Positions 1 through 7,280 of a DNA stretch of 14,306 bases are shown in pieces (positions within the stretch are counted from its first letter, which is position 1; each line of letters opens with the position of its first letter). Below the pieces are notes generated by a model. It searched no databases. It saw only the letters and a list, made by a program, of their open reading frames with translations, and was not told the DNA's origin. The translations under genes were made by a program, and so were the position numbers. Origin of the DNA: UBA668 sp031413415 (GTDB lineage: Bacteria; Actinomycetota; Acidimicrobiia; Acidimicrobiales; Ilumatobacteraceae); assembly GCA_031413415.1 (NCBI GenBank), contig JANOET010000355.1, positions 1-14,306 of the forward strand, given 5' to 3'.

Positions 1-31
1 CAACGAGCCCGCGGAGACCTGAGTGCCCAGC

Positions 32-47
32 CCCACGCCGGCGTGGG
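32..47. terminator. 16-bp perfect palindrome, possible terminator
   Basis: The sequence CCCACGCCGGCGTGGG is a perfect 16-bp palindrome that can form a GC-rich hairpin. No U-tract follows on either strand, so it is not a classical intrinsic terminator, though GC-rich actinobacteria often use such hairpins. It lies past the stop of the minus-strand gene ending at 150. One forward frame from the left edge reads NEPAET and then stops at 20-22, which could be the tail of a plus-strand gene. If so, the palindrome would separate convergent genes. A role as a protein-binding site is equally possible. Confidence 0.3.
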
Positions 48-149
48 CTCCGCTGGTACGCCGCCTCGATGTGCTCGTTGACTGCACATCACGAGCCGAT
101 GGGCAGCTCCACGGATGACGTGCTCGCATCGAGGCGAGTTGGGATCGGG

Positions 150-347
150 TCAGCTCAGGCCGACGAACATCGGATCGTCCGCACCGGGGACACGCTGCAC
201 GACGTGCGCGTGGATTCCCGCTGTCTCGAGGCGCTCGAGCAGGACACCGAGTTCATCCGCGTCGGCCACTACGTTGCCCGCGTCGTCGAGTGCCACCCAG
301 CGGCCTCGAAAGCGTTCGACAAGATCGGCTCTCACGATCCGAACCAT
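150..347 (-). CDS. Small DUF5678-like protein
   Basis: This encodes 65 residues. The core reads GRWVALDDAGNVVADADEL (residues 15-33), then a helix-like LGVLLERLETAGI and a final strand-like HVVQRVPG followed by PMFVGL. The order G-K/R-W-V-A, V-V-A, helix, V-x-R-V-P is what I recall for DUF5678, a short alpha/beta domain of unknown function; this is recognition by eye. The ATG at 347 is preceded only by a weak purine stretch. It lies 31 nt downstream of the 162-aa gene on the same strand, so the two are probably co-transcribed. From memory, DUF5678 proteins in other genomes often sit beside retropepsin-like aspartyl proteases. The neighbour here shows no D-T/S-G protease motif, so that pairing is not supported. 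Confidence 0.65.
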   Translation of the reverse strand: MVRIVRADLVERFRGRWVALDDAGNVVADADELGVLLERLETAGIHAHVVQRVPGADDPMFVGLS

Positions 348-378
348 ACCCGTCCGATCGAGGGCAGAAGCCGAGCCT

Positions 379-867
379 TCATGGACGGAACACCCACTCG
401 GTGCTGCCCGTTGTCAGCTCGTACAGCGACCACCAATGACACTCCTGGTCGAACACCACGACGTCGAGCAGGTTGACCCCGAACTCCACCAAGCCTGCAC
501 GTAGACGAACGAACGCCTCCGCATCTCCTTCCGTGACCTCGTAGCGATCGGACCACGGATGGCGTGGTTCGAGCATCACCCAGTTGTTCGGGCATCGCCG
601 ACGCGGTTTCACGAGACGACACTCGACCATCCGTTCCGGATGCGCGGCGTACCGGCGCACCGAGTCGAGACTGGATCCCTTCGAGCAACACCGCCACAGA
701 CCGCGACCGTCGAGGTGCCACGCTTCCGGCCTCGTGTACCAGGCCGCCAGTGGTTCCCGGGCCGCGTACTTGCCGATGTCCGTCGCGTCCCGGTAGGTGA
801 AGTCGAACAGTGACGGTGGTTCGTAGGTGGCCAGATCGTTGGGCCACTCGGGTGTGAACGTGTGCAT
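379..867 (-). CDS. Hypothetical protein, 162 aa
   Basis: I do not recognise the family. The start is the ATG at 867 because GAGAGGA (complement of 874-880) lies 6 nt upstream; a longer in-frame extension to 1077 has no such site and reads as arginine-rich shadow sequence. The protein is soluble-looking, with no signal peptide or membrane segment. The N-terminal half is rich in aromatic residues. Five cysteines occur: a CC pair after GLWR (residues 60-61), one in MVECRL, one in RRRCPNNW and one in DQECHWW. The scatter could bind a metal but matches no known finger spacing. The C-terminus (VRLRAGLVEFGVNLLDVVVFD) looks like a compact alpha/beta fold. It lies upstream of the DUF5678-like gene in a likely two-gene unit. 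Confidence 0.65.
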   Translation of the reverse strand: MHTFTPEWPNDLATYEPPSLFDFTYRDATDIGKYAAREPLAAWYTRPEAWHLDGRGLWRCCSKGSSLDSVRRYAAHPERMVECRLVKPRRRCPNNWVMLEPRHPWSDRYEVTEGDAEAFVRLRAGLVEFGVNLLDVVVFDQECHWWSLYELTTGSTEWVFRP

Positions 868-1081
868 GCAGCGTCCTCTCGATCGATCGTTGAACCTGAC
901 CGGGGACAACGTCCCGAGGCGCTGCACGGCGCTGCGTCGCAACCTATCGACCGGCCCAGCATCCGCAACCGACGCGCACGCACGTCGCCTTTCGGACCCG
1001 ACCACAACGCCGGACGGTACTTTCGCCCGATCGTGCGGCCGTGCTGCTCTCGAACCTTCCCGAGTCGATCTCGTCACGAGT

Positions 1082-2191
1082 TCAGTCGAAGCTGTACCGA
1101 AGCTGGTCGCCGCTCTCGTCCACCGCGGCTTCGCCCGTGAGCCGCAGGTGCTCGAGGTGGGCGTAGGTTTCGCTCTCGGCCATCGCGCCCCATGACCGTT
1201 CCTGGAACAGCACCTCCATGAATTCGTGCACGGTGCCGCGACCGATCTCGCCGCTGGCGGTGCGCAGCTTGTCGAGTCGCTCGTGGTGGTGACGCTTGAT
1301 CGCCTCGGCCCGCCCCGAGAGGTCGACGAACTCGAGGCCGTGCGCGGGCAACACCATCCGCACGTCGTCGAAGGACTTCATCAGATCGAGGCTGTGGAAG
1401 AAGTCCTTCAACGGATCGATCGTGGTACCCAACCCGGAGATGTGCGGGGTGATGGTGGGCAGTACGTGGTCGCCGCTGATCATCACCCCCGCCGCCGGGT
1501 CGTAGAGACAGAGGTGATCGATCGTGTGACCAGGAGTGTGGACCGCCACCCACTCACGACCACCGAGCTCCATCACCTGGGCGTCCTCCACCCGGCGCGT
1601 GGGGGTCGGCGTGGCGACGAAGCGACCCGCCGCCTTGCGCATCGCCCAGTAGCGCAACCGACGAGCGCGCGGCATCGAGTGGGGATCGCCGCCCCAGGGG
1701 GTGTGCTTCGCGAACGGGCCACCCCGCAGGTTCTGGCCCTGCAACGACTCGATCTGGGCCTTCACCGGGCCCTCGATCACCTCCAGTTCGTCGGCGCTCT
1801 CCTGATCCTCGGCCTCCGGGTCGAGGAAGGTGCGGAACGCCTGGTGCGTGATCACGTCGGACCCGAAGCGTTTGCGGAACTGGCCGGCCTGCCCGAAGTG
1901 ATCCGGATGAGAGTGGGTGATCACCACCGAGTGCACGCGTTCGATCGCGAGACCACCGGCCTTCATGATTCGCTGCAGCTCGCGCCACGTCTTCGGGCCG
2001 GGCAGCCCCGGATCGACGAGCGTGATCCCGCGAGCGTCCTCCATCGCGTAGCAGTTCACATGGCCCAGGCCGGGCAGTGAGATGGGCAGCTGCAGTCGCA
2101 GGATCCCCGGAGCGACCTCCTCGACACCCTCCCGCGGAGGCTGCCGCTCTTCGCGGACTGGCTTCGGCGCGGCATGGTCGTGGTCGGTCAC
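1082..2191 (-). CDS. MBL-fold metallo-hydrolase
   Basis: This predicted 369-aa hydrolase has the metallo-beta-lactamase fold of the glyoxalase II/LACTB2 type. The two-metal site is complete: THSHPDH (H93, H95, D97, H98), HTPGH (H218-H222), SGDH (D241) and PAHG (H284). The last ~70 residues, after HHHERLDKL, resemble the winged-helix cap (BLACT_WH) that closes the active site in LACTB2-like enzymes. It is likely cytosolic, as no signal peptide is seen. The substrate is unknown; thioesters, lactones or nucleic acids are all possible for the family. I chose the GTG at 2191, shortly before the conserved N-terminal strand (VEEVAPGILRLQLP). No good ribosome-binding site is visible, and an in-frame GTG at 2278 or TTG at 2302 could extend the protein by 29-37 poorly conserved-looking residues. 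It is divergent from the lipoprotein gene at 2350. Confidence 0.9.
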   Translation of the reverse strand: MTDHDHAAPKPVREERQPPREGVEEVAPGILRLQLPISLPGLGHVNCYAMEDARGITLVDPGLPGPKTWRELQRIMKAGGLAIERVHSVVITHSHPDHFGQAGQFRKRFGSDVITHQAFRTFLDPEAEDQESADELEVIEGPVKAQIESLQGQNLRGGPFAKHTPWGGDPHSMPRARRLRYWAMRKAAGRFVATPTPTRRVEDAQVMELGGREWVAVHTPGHTIDHLCLYDPAAGVMISGDHVLPTITPHISGLGTTIDPLKDFFHSLDLMKSFDDVRMVLPAHGLEFVDLSGRAEAIKRHHHERLDKLRTASGEIGRGTVHEFMEVLFQERSWGAMAESETYAHLEHLRLTGEAAVDESGDQLRYSFD

Positions 2192-2349
2192 CCCCGTAGT
2201 CGTAGCGGAGGTGAGCGCCGCAGCCGAAGTCGCACGGCATCGGCGGTCCCCAACACGCCGACCCGCTGCGGTGTTCACACATTGCTCACACTCACGCTGC
2301 AAGCTTCAACCGTGTCGTTCACAGAAGAACTCAGCAAAGGGGTGACGGC

Positions 2350-3453
2350 ATGAACCGCCATCACAACCGCATCGCGCTCGTCCTCTCCGTGGCGAGCCTT
2401 CTCGTCGCCGCGTGCAGCGATGCCGACTCCACGGCGACCACGGCGACCACGCCGACGACGGCTGCCTCGGCGGTGCCGGGTGGCAGCGAGGAGACCATGG
2501 CATCCACCACGACAGTCGCGTTCGACACACTTCCCGACTCGACCGACGACCTCGACTCGGTGCCCGGTACGACGGAAGTCACCTCCTGGCCCTCGTTCCC
2601 CGCAATGACCTACGAAGTCGTCGTCACCGAAGACATCGTGTACGGGCAAGGCGAGGTCGACGGTGGAGGGTCGTTCGTCGACCTGCGCCTCGATCTCCAC
2701 GTACCCCAGGACACCGGGCAGACGATGCTCCCACTGGTGGTCGTGGTGCACGGCGGCGGCTTCCGCGGCGGGTCGAAGTCGCAGGGCAACGTGGTCGACT
2801 GGGCGCAGGGCTTCGCGGCGCGGGGGTACCTGGTCGCGTCGATCGACTATCGCCTGATGGGCATGAACCCGGTGCCCTCGGCACGGGTCCAACCCCTCTA
2901 CGACACATTCCTCGCTCTCGACGGCACCGCCCAGGAACTCGCGGCGGTCGCCGCCATCGACGACACCTTGACTGCGCTCGACTTCCTGATCGCCCGCCCG
3001 GACACCGCCGACACGATGACGACGCTGGTGGGCGGGTCAGCCGGCGCCGTCACGGTGGACTACGTGGCGTACGCCCTCGACGACTTCGGCATCGAGCGGC
3101 CACCGATCGCCGCCCTCGTGTCGAACTGGGGCGGGCTTCCAGTCGCCGGCACGGCGGCGACGTTCGTGGACAACCCTGCGCCGTCCGTCGACGCCCCGTA
3201 CACGGAGCCGCCTGTGTACCTCGCCCACGCAACCGGGGACCCGACCGTGCCCTACTCGCTGTCGACCGCCATCGCCGCTCAGGCGTCAGCCGTGGGTCTC
3301 GATCACGAGTTGTACACGAAGGACGCTGACGCGCACGCTGTCGACCTCACGTCGAACTTCGTCGCTTCCGGCGCCAGTGTGCTCGACGACCAGGTCACCT
3401 GGGTGACGTGCCGCCTGTACCCGCACCTCACCGATGCGCCCGAGTGCGCCTGA
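2350..3453 (+). CDS. Lipoprotein alpha/beta-hydrolase (carboxylesterase-like)
   Basis: This predicted secreted, lipid-anchored esterase has 367 residues. The N-terminus has a basic start (MNRHHNR), a hydrophobic core and the lipobox LVAAC, with C22 as the lipidated cysteine. A Thr/Ser/Asp-rich linker of about 60 residues follows. The hydrolase domain carries HGGGF at 134-138 (oxyanion hole, typical of the hormone-sensitive-lipase and BD-FAE types) and the nucleophile elbow GGSAG with S230. The acid is probably D297 in TGDPTVPY and the base H329 in DADAHAVD. The triad is therefore complete and the enzyme probably active on small esters outside the membrane. AAAGGGG sits 8 nt before the ATG and supports this start. 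The substrate cannot be told from the sequence. It runs in the same direction as the transporter gene 139 nt downstream, but two hairpins lie between them. Confidence 0.9.
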   Translation: MNRHHNRIALVLSVASLLVAACSDADSTATTATTPTTAASAVPGGSEETMASTTTVAFDTLPDSTDDLDSVPGTTEVTSWPSFPAMTYEVVVTEDIVYGQGEVDGGGSFVDLRLDLHVPQDTGQTMLPLVVVVHGGGFRGGSKSQGNVVDWAQGFAARGYLVASIDYRLMGMNPVPSARVQPLYDTFLALDGTAQELAAVAAIDDTLTALDFLIARPDTADTMTTLVGGSAGAVTVDYVAYALDDFGIERPPIAALVSNWGGLPVAGTAATFVDNPAPSVDAPYTEPPVYLAHATGDPTVPYSLSTAIAAQASAVGLDHELYTKDADAHAVDLTSNFVASGASVLDDQVTWVTCRLYPHLTDAPECA

Positions 3454-3464
3454 CCCGTTACCCG

Positions 3465-3479
3465 CGGCGTTGAACGCCG
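3465..3479 (+). terminator. Short hairpin after the lipoprotein gene
   Basis: CGGCGTTGAACGCCG is a 15-nt inverted repeat that would form a 5-bp GC stem with a TTGAA loop, 12 nt after the stop of the esterase gene. No T-run follows, so termination is only a guess from position. Confidence 0.25.
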
Positions 3480-3488
3480 GACTCCGTC

Positions 3489-3506
3489 GTGGTCCAATTC
3501 GACCAC
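3489..3506 (+). promoter_or_regulatory. Inverted repeat upstream of the transporter gene
   Basis: GTGGTC and GACCAC are separated by 6 nt (CAATTC). The pair lies about 87 nt before the transporter ATG and could be an operator or the second part of a terminator region. A TAGGGT hexamer at 3542-3547 fits a loose -10 box, but I see no matching -35. Confidence 0.22.
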
Positions 3507-3592
3507 ACTCCCACCGGCGACGAGAGCGAGGTTCCTTCACCTAGGGTGCTGGGGGCGGCGCCACACGGGAGCGCTGCGGGCAGCGCGGATTC

Positions 3593-5302
3593 ATGACCAC
3601 TCACTCCGACACACCCCGAGAGCCTGAGGGCGGCACGCTGCCCATCGCCCCGCCCACTCACACCCGTCCGAGCCGGCGCCTCGTTCCCTACCTGGCCGGG
3701 CACGCCCTCACGACGATCGGCGAGTGGGGTGTGCTGATCGCGCTCCTCGTGTACACCTACGACCGCAGCGGCGCGACCGCCGTCGGCATTGCGTCGTTCG
3801 TCGCGATCAGCCCGTACCTGTTGTTGTCGCCGGTGACGGCACGGATCGCGCAGCGGCATCCGCCGGGCACGGTCCGGCTGGTTGGCATCGCCATCCAGGC
3901 CCTCGGCTTCGCGCTGGCCGCCGCGACCGTGTTCGCGACCGGGCCCGTGTGGCTCGCCGTCCTCGGGGTCATGATCGGATACGCGGCGTCCACCGCGCTG
4001 CGTCCGGCCGCCGCCGTGCTCCTCCCCGCGCTCGTGCGCACCTCACGCGAGCTCACGACCGCCAACGTGTGGGTCGGCTACGGCGACACCGCGGCGCTGT
4101 TCCTCGGGCCGCTGCTCGCCACCGGGTTCCTCGCGCTGGGCGGACCGGGCGCCGCCCTCACAGGGTCTGCCGGCATCACGGCGATCGGACTCGTGCTGTC
4201 GATCCCGTCGTCGCGGAACGGGCCACCGGCTGCCATCGACCCCGACGCGCCGACAACCGATCGACCCGGCCTGCCCAGTGTCGTGCTCGCACCGTTCGCC
4301 GACATCATTCGCGTCGTCAGGCGCCCGGGGTCCCGCGGGGTCCTGCTGGTCTCGATGGCGCAGTTCGTCGTCGTCGGAGCGAGTGACGTCATCTGGGTCG
4401 TGATCGCCGCCGAGCACCTCGACCTCGGCGGTGCGGGTGCCGGCGTACTCAGCGTGCTGTTCGGCCTCGGAGGGTTCCTCTGCTCCGGCGTGTCGGGGCG
4501 CGCCGCCCGACGGCCACGCCTTGCCCCGTTGCTCGTGATGTGCCTCGCAACGATCGCCGTCGCGGCGGCGCTCCTCGGCTGGGTGATCACGGTCGCCACC
4601 GCGATCGTGCTGATCCCGTTGATCGGCTTCAGCCGCGGCTTGCTCGACGTACTCGCACGCGTGTTGCTCCAGCGCTCCGCGCCGCCATCGGAACTCGCGA
4701 GCGTGTTCGGTGCCGTCGAGACGCTTGCCGGGATCGGCGGCCTCGTCGGCTCGTTGGTCGCGCAGGTCCTCATCGCACGGTCCGGTGCGACGGCAGCGCT
4801 CATCGGCATCGGGGTGATCTTCGCGGTCGCCGCGGTGGGTCTCGCCGGCTCCCTCCGCAAGGCCGACGGTGCCGCCGACGTCCCGGTCGTCGAGATGAGC
4901 CTGCTGCGGCTGCTGCCGGTGTTCGCACCGCTGCCGGTCTGGTCGCTCGAAGCGGTGGCGCGCAGCGCACGCGAGGTCCACGCGCCAGCGGGGACCACGA
5001 TCATCACCGAGGGCGAACCGGGCCACGCCTTCTACGCGATCGTCGACGGCCGCTTCGCGGTCACGCAAGCCGGTGCACCGCTCAACAGCATCGGACGCGG
5101 TGACGGGTTCGGCGAGATCGCCCTGCTCGCAGACGTCCCACGTCGCGCGACCGTCACCGCCACCACCGCGGGGAGCCTGCTCGCGATCGACCGCGACTCG
5201 TTCCTGGTGGCTGTCACCGGCCACGAACCGGCCCACGACGTTGCATGGACGCTCATCGAGTCGCTGTCGGGCGACACGCGCACCCTTCCCGACCACGACT
5301 GA
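3593..5302 (+). CDS. MFS transporter fused to a cyclic-nucleotide-binding domain
   Basis: This 569-aa inner-membrane protein has two parts. Residues ~30-420 form a major-facilitator-type bundle with many hydrophobic segments (for example ~100-130, 162-205, 250-272, 312-345, 375-418), resembling MFS_3/enterobactin-exporter-like drug efflux proteins. Residues ~437-555 form a cytoplasmic cNMP-binding domain. The phosphate-binding cassette is intact: FGEIALLADVPRRATV (506-521), where E508 matches the ribose-binding Glu and R517 the phosphate-binding Arg of CRP and protein kinase A. This suggests that a cyclic nucleotide gates transport, although some such domains have lost ligand binding. No C-terminal patatin or kinase domain follows. 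From memory, M. tuberculosis Rv3239c and Rv3728 have a related MFS-cNMP-esterase layout. GGGAGC lies ~20 nt upstream of the ATG, too far to be ideal. The substrate is unknown. Confidence 0.93.
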   Translation: MTTHSDTPREPEGGTLPIAPPTHTRPSRRLVPYLAGHALTTIGEWGVLIALLVYTYDRSGATAVGIASFVAISPYLLLSPVTARIAQRHPPGTVRLVGIAIQALGFALAAATVFATGPVWLAVLGVMIGYAASTALRPAAAVLLPALVRTSRELTTANVWVGYGDTAALFLGPLLATGFLALGGPGAALTGSAGITAIGLVLSIPSSRNGPPAAIDPDAPTTDRPGLPSVVLAPFADIIRVVRRPGSRGVLLVSMAQFVVVGASDVIWVVIAAEHLDLGGAGAGVLSVLFGLGGFLCSGVSGRAARRPRLAPLLVMCLATIAVAAALLGWVITVATAIVLIPLIGFSRGLLDVLARVLLQRSAPPSELASVFGAVETLAGIGGLVGSLVAQVLIARSGATAALIGIGVIFAVAAVGLAGSLRKADGAADVPVVEMSLLRLLPVFAPLPVWSLEAVARSAREVHAPAGTTIITEGEPGHAFYAIVDGRFAVTQAGAPLNSIGRGDGFGEIALLADVPRRATVTATTAGSLLAIDRDSFLVAVTGHEPAHDVAWTLIESLSGDTRTLPDHD

Positions 5303-5341
5303 CCACCAGCACAAGGACCGGCGCAGTGGAAGAGGCGTTGC

Positions 5342-5476
5342 ATTCCCACCGTCGAGTACTTCGCCCACCCCTGGGAGTTCGGCCCGAGGAAGGCGAAGGA
5401 GCTGCTCTTCAACGGCGACTGGGTGACTGCCATGGACGCCAAGGCGCTCGGCATGGTCAACCAGCAGCGGAAGTAA
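5342..5476 (+). pseudogene. Enoyl-CoA hydratase/isomerase remnant
   Basis: Starting just after the transporter gene, one frame reads IPTVEYFAHPWEFGPRKAKE followed by LLFNGDWVTAMDAKALGMVN, and stops after QQRK at 5476. The pattern HPWE-G-RKAKELLF-GD-A-A-LGMVN is the conserved middle of crotonase-superfamily enoyl-CoA hydratases, about 45 of the usual ~260 residues. The N-terminal half with the first oxyanion-hole residues and the C-terminal half are both missing, and no start codon or ribosome-binding site fits. I read it as a deletion remnant of a fatty-acid-degradation gene. The sequence from 5477 to about 5680 shows no further convincing homology; a 30-codon ORF at 5551-5643 (MDTAQHH...) has no support. 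Confidence 0.6.
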
Positions 5477-5681
5477 GGGGACACCGCGACCCGCCTCGAT
5501 GGCACGGCCGCCGACGGCACCTCATCACACCCTCTTGGCATCGTCGGGGCATGGACACCGCACAACACCATCAGGTCACGATCGATCGCACCAACGCCGA
5601 CAACTGGCTCACCACGATGCACCGCGTCGCCGACGACGCATGACGCCAGCCATTCACGGCCCACCTGCGGTCGACGAGCAA

Positions 5682-5700
5682 TGTGCTACATTGAAGCACA
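5682..5700 (+). promoter_or_regulatory. Leaderless toxin-antitoxin promoter with operator
   Basis: TGTGCT (5682-5687) and AGCACA (5695-5700) are perfect 6-bp inverted arms with a 7-nt spacer. The same stretch contains an extended -10 box, TGC followed by TACATT (5684-5692), and the A of the antitoxin ATG at 5700 is 8 nt past the -10, where transcription would start. No Shine-Dalgarno site precedes the ATG. This suggests a leaderless mRNA and an operator that overlaps the promoter, as expected for an autoregulated antitoxin. I see no clear -35 box. Confidence 0.5.
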
Positions 5701-5963
5701 TGGCCGATGTGGGCATCCGAGCACTGAAGCAGAACGCGTCCGCGGTCGTGGCTGAGGCCGCCTCTGGCACCACGATCACCATCACCGATCGCGGCCGTCC
5801 GGTGGCCCAGCTCACTCCGCTGCCCACCACCCGACTGCAGCAGCTGCTCGACAGTGGCCGTGCCCGGCCGGCACGCCGGCGGATCGACACGCTGGCGAGT
5901 CCGACGCCGGGGCCCAACCTTTCGGCCCAGCTGGCCGCCATGCGCCACGACGAACGCGACTGA
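5700..5963 (+). CDS. vapB: Type II antitoxin, Phd/YefM family (VapB-like)
   Basis: This 87-aa antitoxin neutralises the toxin encoded 3 nt downstream and probably represses its own operon. The N-terminal ~45 residues have the Phd/YefM DNA-binding and dimerisation fold: VGIRALKQNASAVVAEAASG, then the strand TTITITDRGRPVAQLTPL, which matches the family signature of T-I-T-x-R-G-R-P-V-A. The C-terminal half is arginine-rich and Pro-rich and would be the disordered arm that wraps the toxin. The ATG at 5700 is preferred over a longer in-frame start at 5499 because homology starts here and the -10 box sits 8 nt upstream. The protein has a Phd fold although its partner is a PIN toxin, which is common in actinobacterial vapBC pairs. 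Confidence 0.93.
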   Translation: MADVGIRALKQNASAVVAEAASGTTITITDRGRPVAQLTPLPTTRLQQLLDSGRARPARRRIDTLASPTPGPNLSAQLAAMRHDERD

Positions 5964-5966
5964 CCG

Positions 5967-6362
5967 ATGGCCCATTACGTCGACACCTCCGCCCTCACCA
6001 AGCTGGTGGTCGCCGAGGCCGAGTCGACGGCGCTGCGCGAATGGCTCGCCGCCGACGGCCGCATCCCTGTGTCATGCGACCTCGCCCGCACCGAACTCCT
6101 CCGCGCTGTTCGCCGCGTTGCGTCCGACCGCATGGTGCAGGCACGCGAGGTGCTCGACTCACTCGTACTGCTGCAGGTCACCACCGACATGTTCGAGGCG
6201 GCCGCTCACCTCGACCCCACCGTGCTGCGCACCCTCGATGCTCTTCACATCGCTGCGGCCTTCACGCTGGGCGACGAACTCGAGGGCATCGTCGCCTACG
6301 ACGAGCGTCTCACCCACGCGGCCACCGCCCTCGGTATCAGAGTCGTCGCGCCGGGCAGTTGA
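5967..6362 (+). CDS. vapC: PIN-domain toxin VapC
   Basis: This 131-aa PIN-domain ribonuclease is the toxin of the pair. The acidic Mg2+ site is complete: D6 in HYVDTSAL, E43 in ARTELLRA, D91 in RTLDALHIAAA and D112 in AYDERL. Length and motif order fit VapC. Known relatives cut tRNA anticodon loops or the 23S rRNA sarcin-ricin loop; the target here cannot be read from sequence. The gene starts at ATG 5967, three nt after the antitoxin stop, so translation is probably coupled. It ends 69 nt before the convergent broken hydrolase gene. All catalytic residues are present, so the toxin is probably functional. Confidence 0.95.
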   Translation: MAHYVDTSALTKLVVAEAESTALREWLAADGRIPVSCDLARTELLRAVRRVASDRMVQAREVLDSLVLLQVTTDMFEAAAHLDPTVLRTLDALHIAAAFTLGDELEGIVAYDERLTHAATALGIRVVAPGS

Positions 6363-6400
6363 AGCGCCGCCTTGGCCGCACCTTCCGCCATCGCCGATAT

Positions 6401-6413
6401 CCCGCTCGGCGGG
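6401..6413. terminator. Hairpin between convergent genes
   Basis: CCCGC-TCG-GCGGG forms a 5-bp GC stem, with AT/AT flanks that would extend it past one bulged G. It lies between the toxin stop (6362) and the stop of the convergent hydrolase remnant (6432), where a bidirectional terminator is expected. There is no T-run. Confidence 0.28.
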
Positions 6414-6431
6414 GATCACGCCCCGCCCGGG

Positions 6432-7210
6432 TCAACCGCCGAGGAACGCCGTCACCCGGGCGAGCAGCGCGTCCGGCCGTTCCACGGACACCAGGTGGCC
6501 TGCGCCGGGCACGAGGGCGCGCTCCACCTCTGCACTCGACAGGAGTTCGGCACTCCGGTCGACCCATTGCTCGCCGAAGGCGTCCTGCTCGCCCATCACG
6601 AGCAGCGCCCGACCGGAGTACGAGGCGAGCCGGTCACCGAACTCCTCCACTGCGGGATCAGCCCGGCGGTCTGCAGTTCGGCGACGTGGGCCAGGAACCG
6701 CTGCTGGCCCGCACGGAACTCCACCCGGTCCAGCGGCACGGCACCGAACAGCACCAACGAACGCACGTGGTCGGGGTGGTCGGCCGCGTAGGCCGCAGCG
6801 ATCGCGCCGCCCCACGACTCGCCGATGAGGTCCACCTCGTCCGCGCCCGAAGCGACCCGCACCGCCTCGAGATCAGCCACCTGCGCGGCGAATCCGAAGT
6901 CGCCGTCGGCAGGACCGGTCGAGGCCCCCGCGCCGCGCTGGTCGTACGAGACGACTCGACGACCTGGCACGACGAGTTTCTCGAACGGTGCCATCGCCTG
7001 CAGGCTGAGCCCCGGCCCGCCGTGCACCGTGATCACCGTCGCGACCGCCTCTGCCAACCCGACCGTCCGCACGTGGAGCGTCACGCCGCCGGCCTCGACC
7101 GACATCTCGCTGACCGGCGCCGAGCCGGAAGGCGCGCTGGCCGTCTCCCCACCCGTCGGTCACGCGGTCGCGATGCAGCAGAGGATCACGACGAGGCGAA
7201 GCCGAACCAC
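6432..7210 (-). pseudogene. Broken lipoprotein alpha/beta-hydrolase (proline-iminopeptidase-like)
   Basis: Two overlapping minus-strand frames together give one alpha/beta-hydrolase. From ATG 7105 the first frame has HGGPG (oxyanion hole, residues 28-32), DQRGAGAS and the nucleophile elbow GESWGG with S97, running to about 6655 (QTAGLIP). The second frame then carries PAVEEFGDRL, the acid in LLVMGEQDAF and the base in GAGHLVSVERPD, ending at 6432. The switch is a frameshift near 6650-6662. Only ~30 residues separate LVLFGAVPLD from the acid strand, so most of the usual cap domain is missing. Upstream of ATG 7105 the same frame reads VVRLRLVVILCCIATA, a TGA at 7160-7162, and a Pro/Ser/Ala linker. 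This is a lipoprotein signal with the stop exactly at the lipobox cysteine. I take 7210 (GTG) as a likely original start. Confidence 0.7.
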
Positions 7211-7280
7211 CGGTGCACTCTGGCACACCGCTCACACCACGAGTCCGCGCCGACCCGCAGTCACACCCCGCCCGGCGCCG

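Noticed and set aside
2..22. Possible C-terminal tail (NEPAET then stop) of a plus-strand gene entering from the left
   Set aside because: Only six codons are inside the window, so coding status cannot be judged.
5551..5643. 30-codon ORF upstream of the antitoxin gene
   Set aside because: It has no ribosome-binding site, no homology and no conserved-looking features; it is too short to support by sequence alone.
7160..7162. TGA in the hydrolase signal peptide as a selenocysteine codon
   Set aside because: No selenocysteine insertion structure was recognised downstream, selenocysteine in a lipobox is unknown to me, and the gene also carries a frameshift, so a nonsense mutation is simpler.
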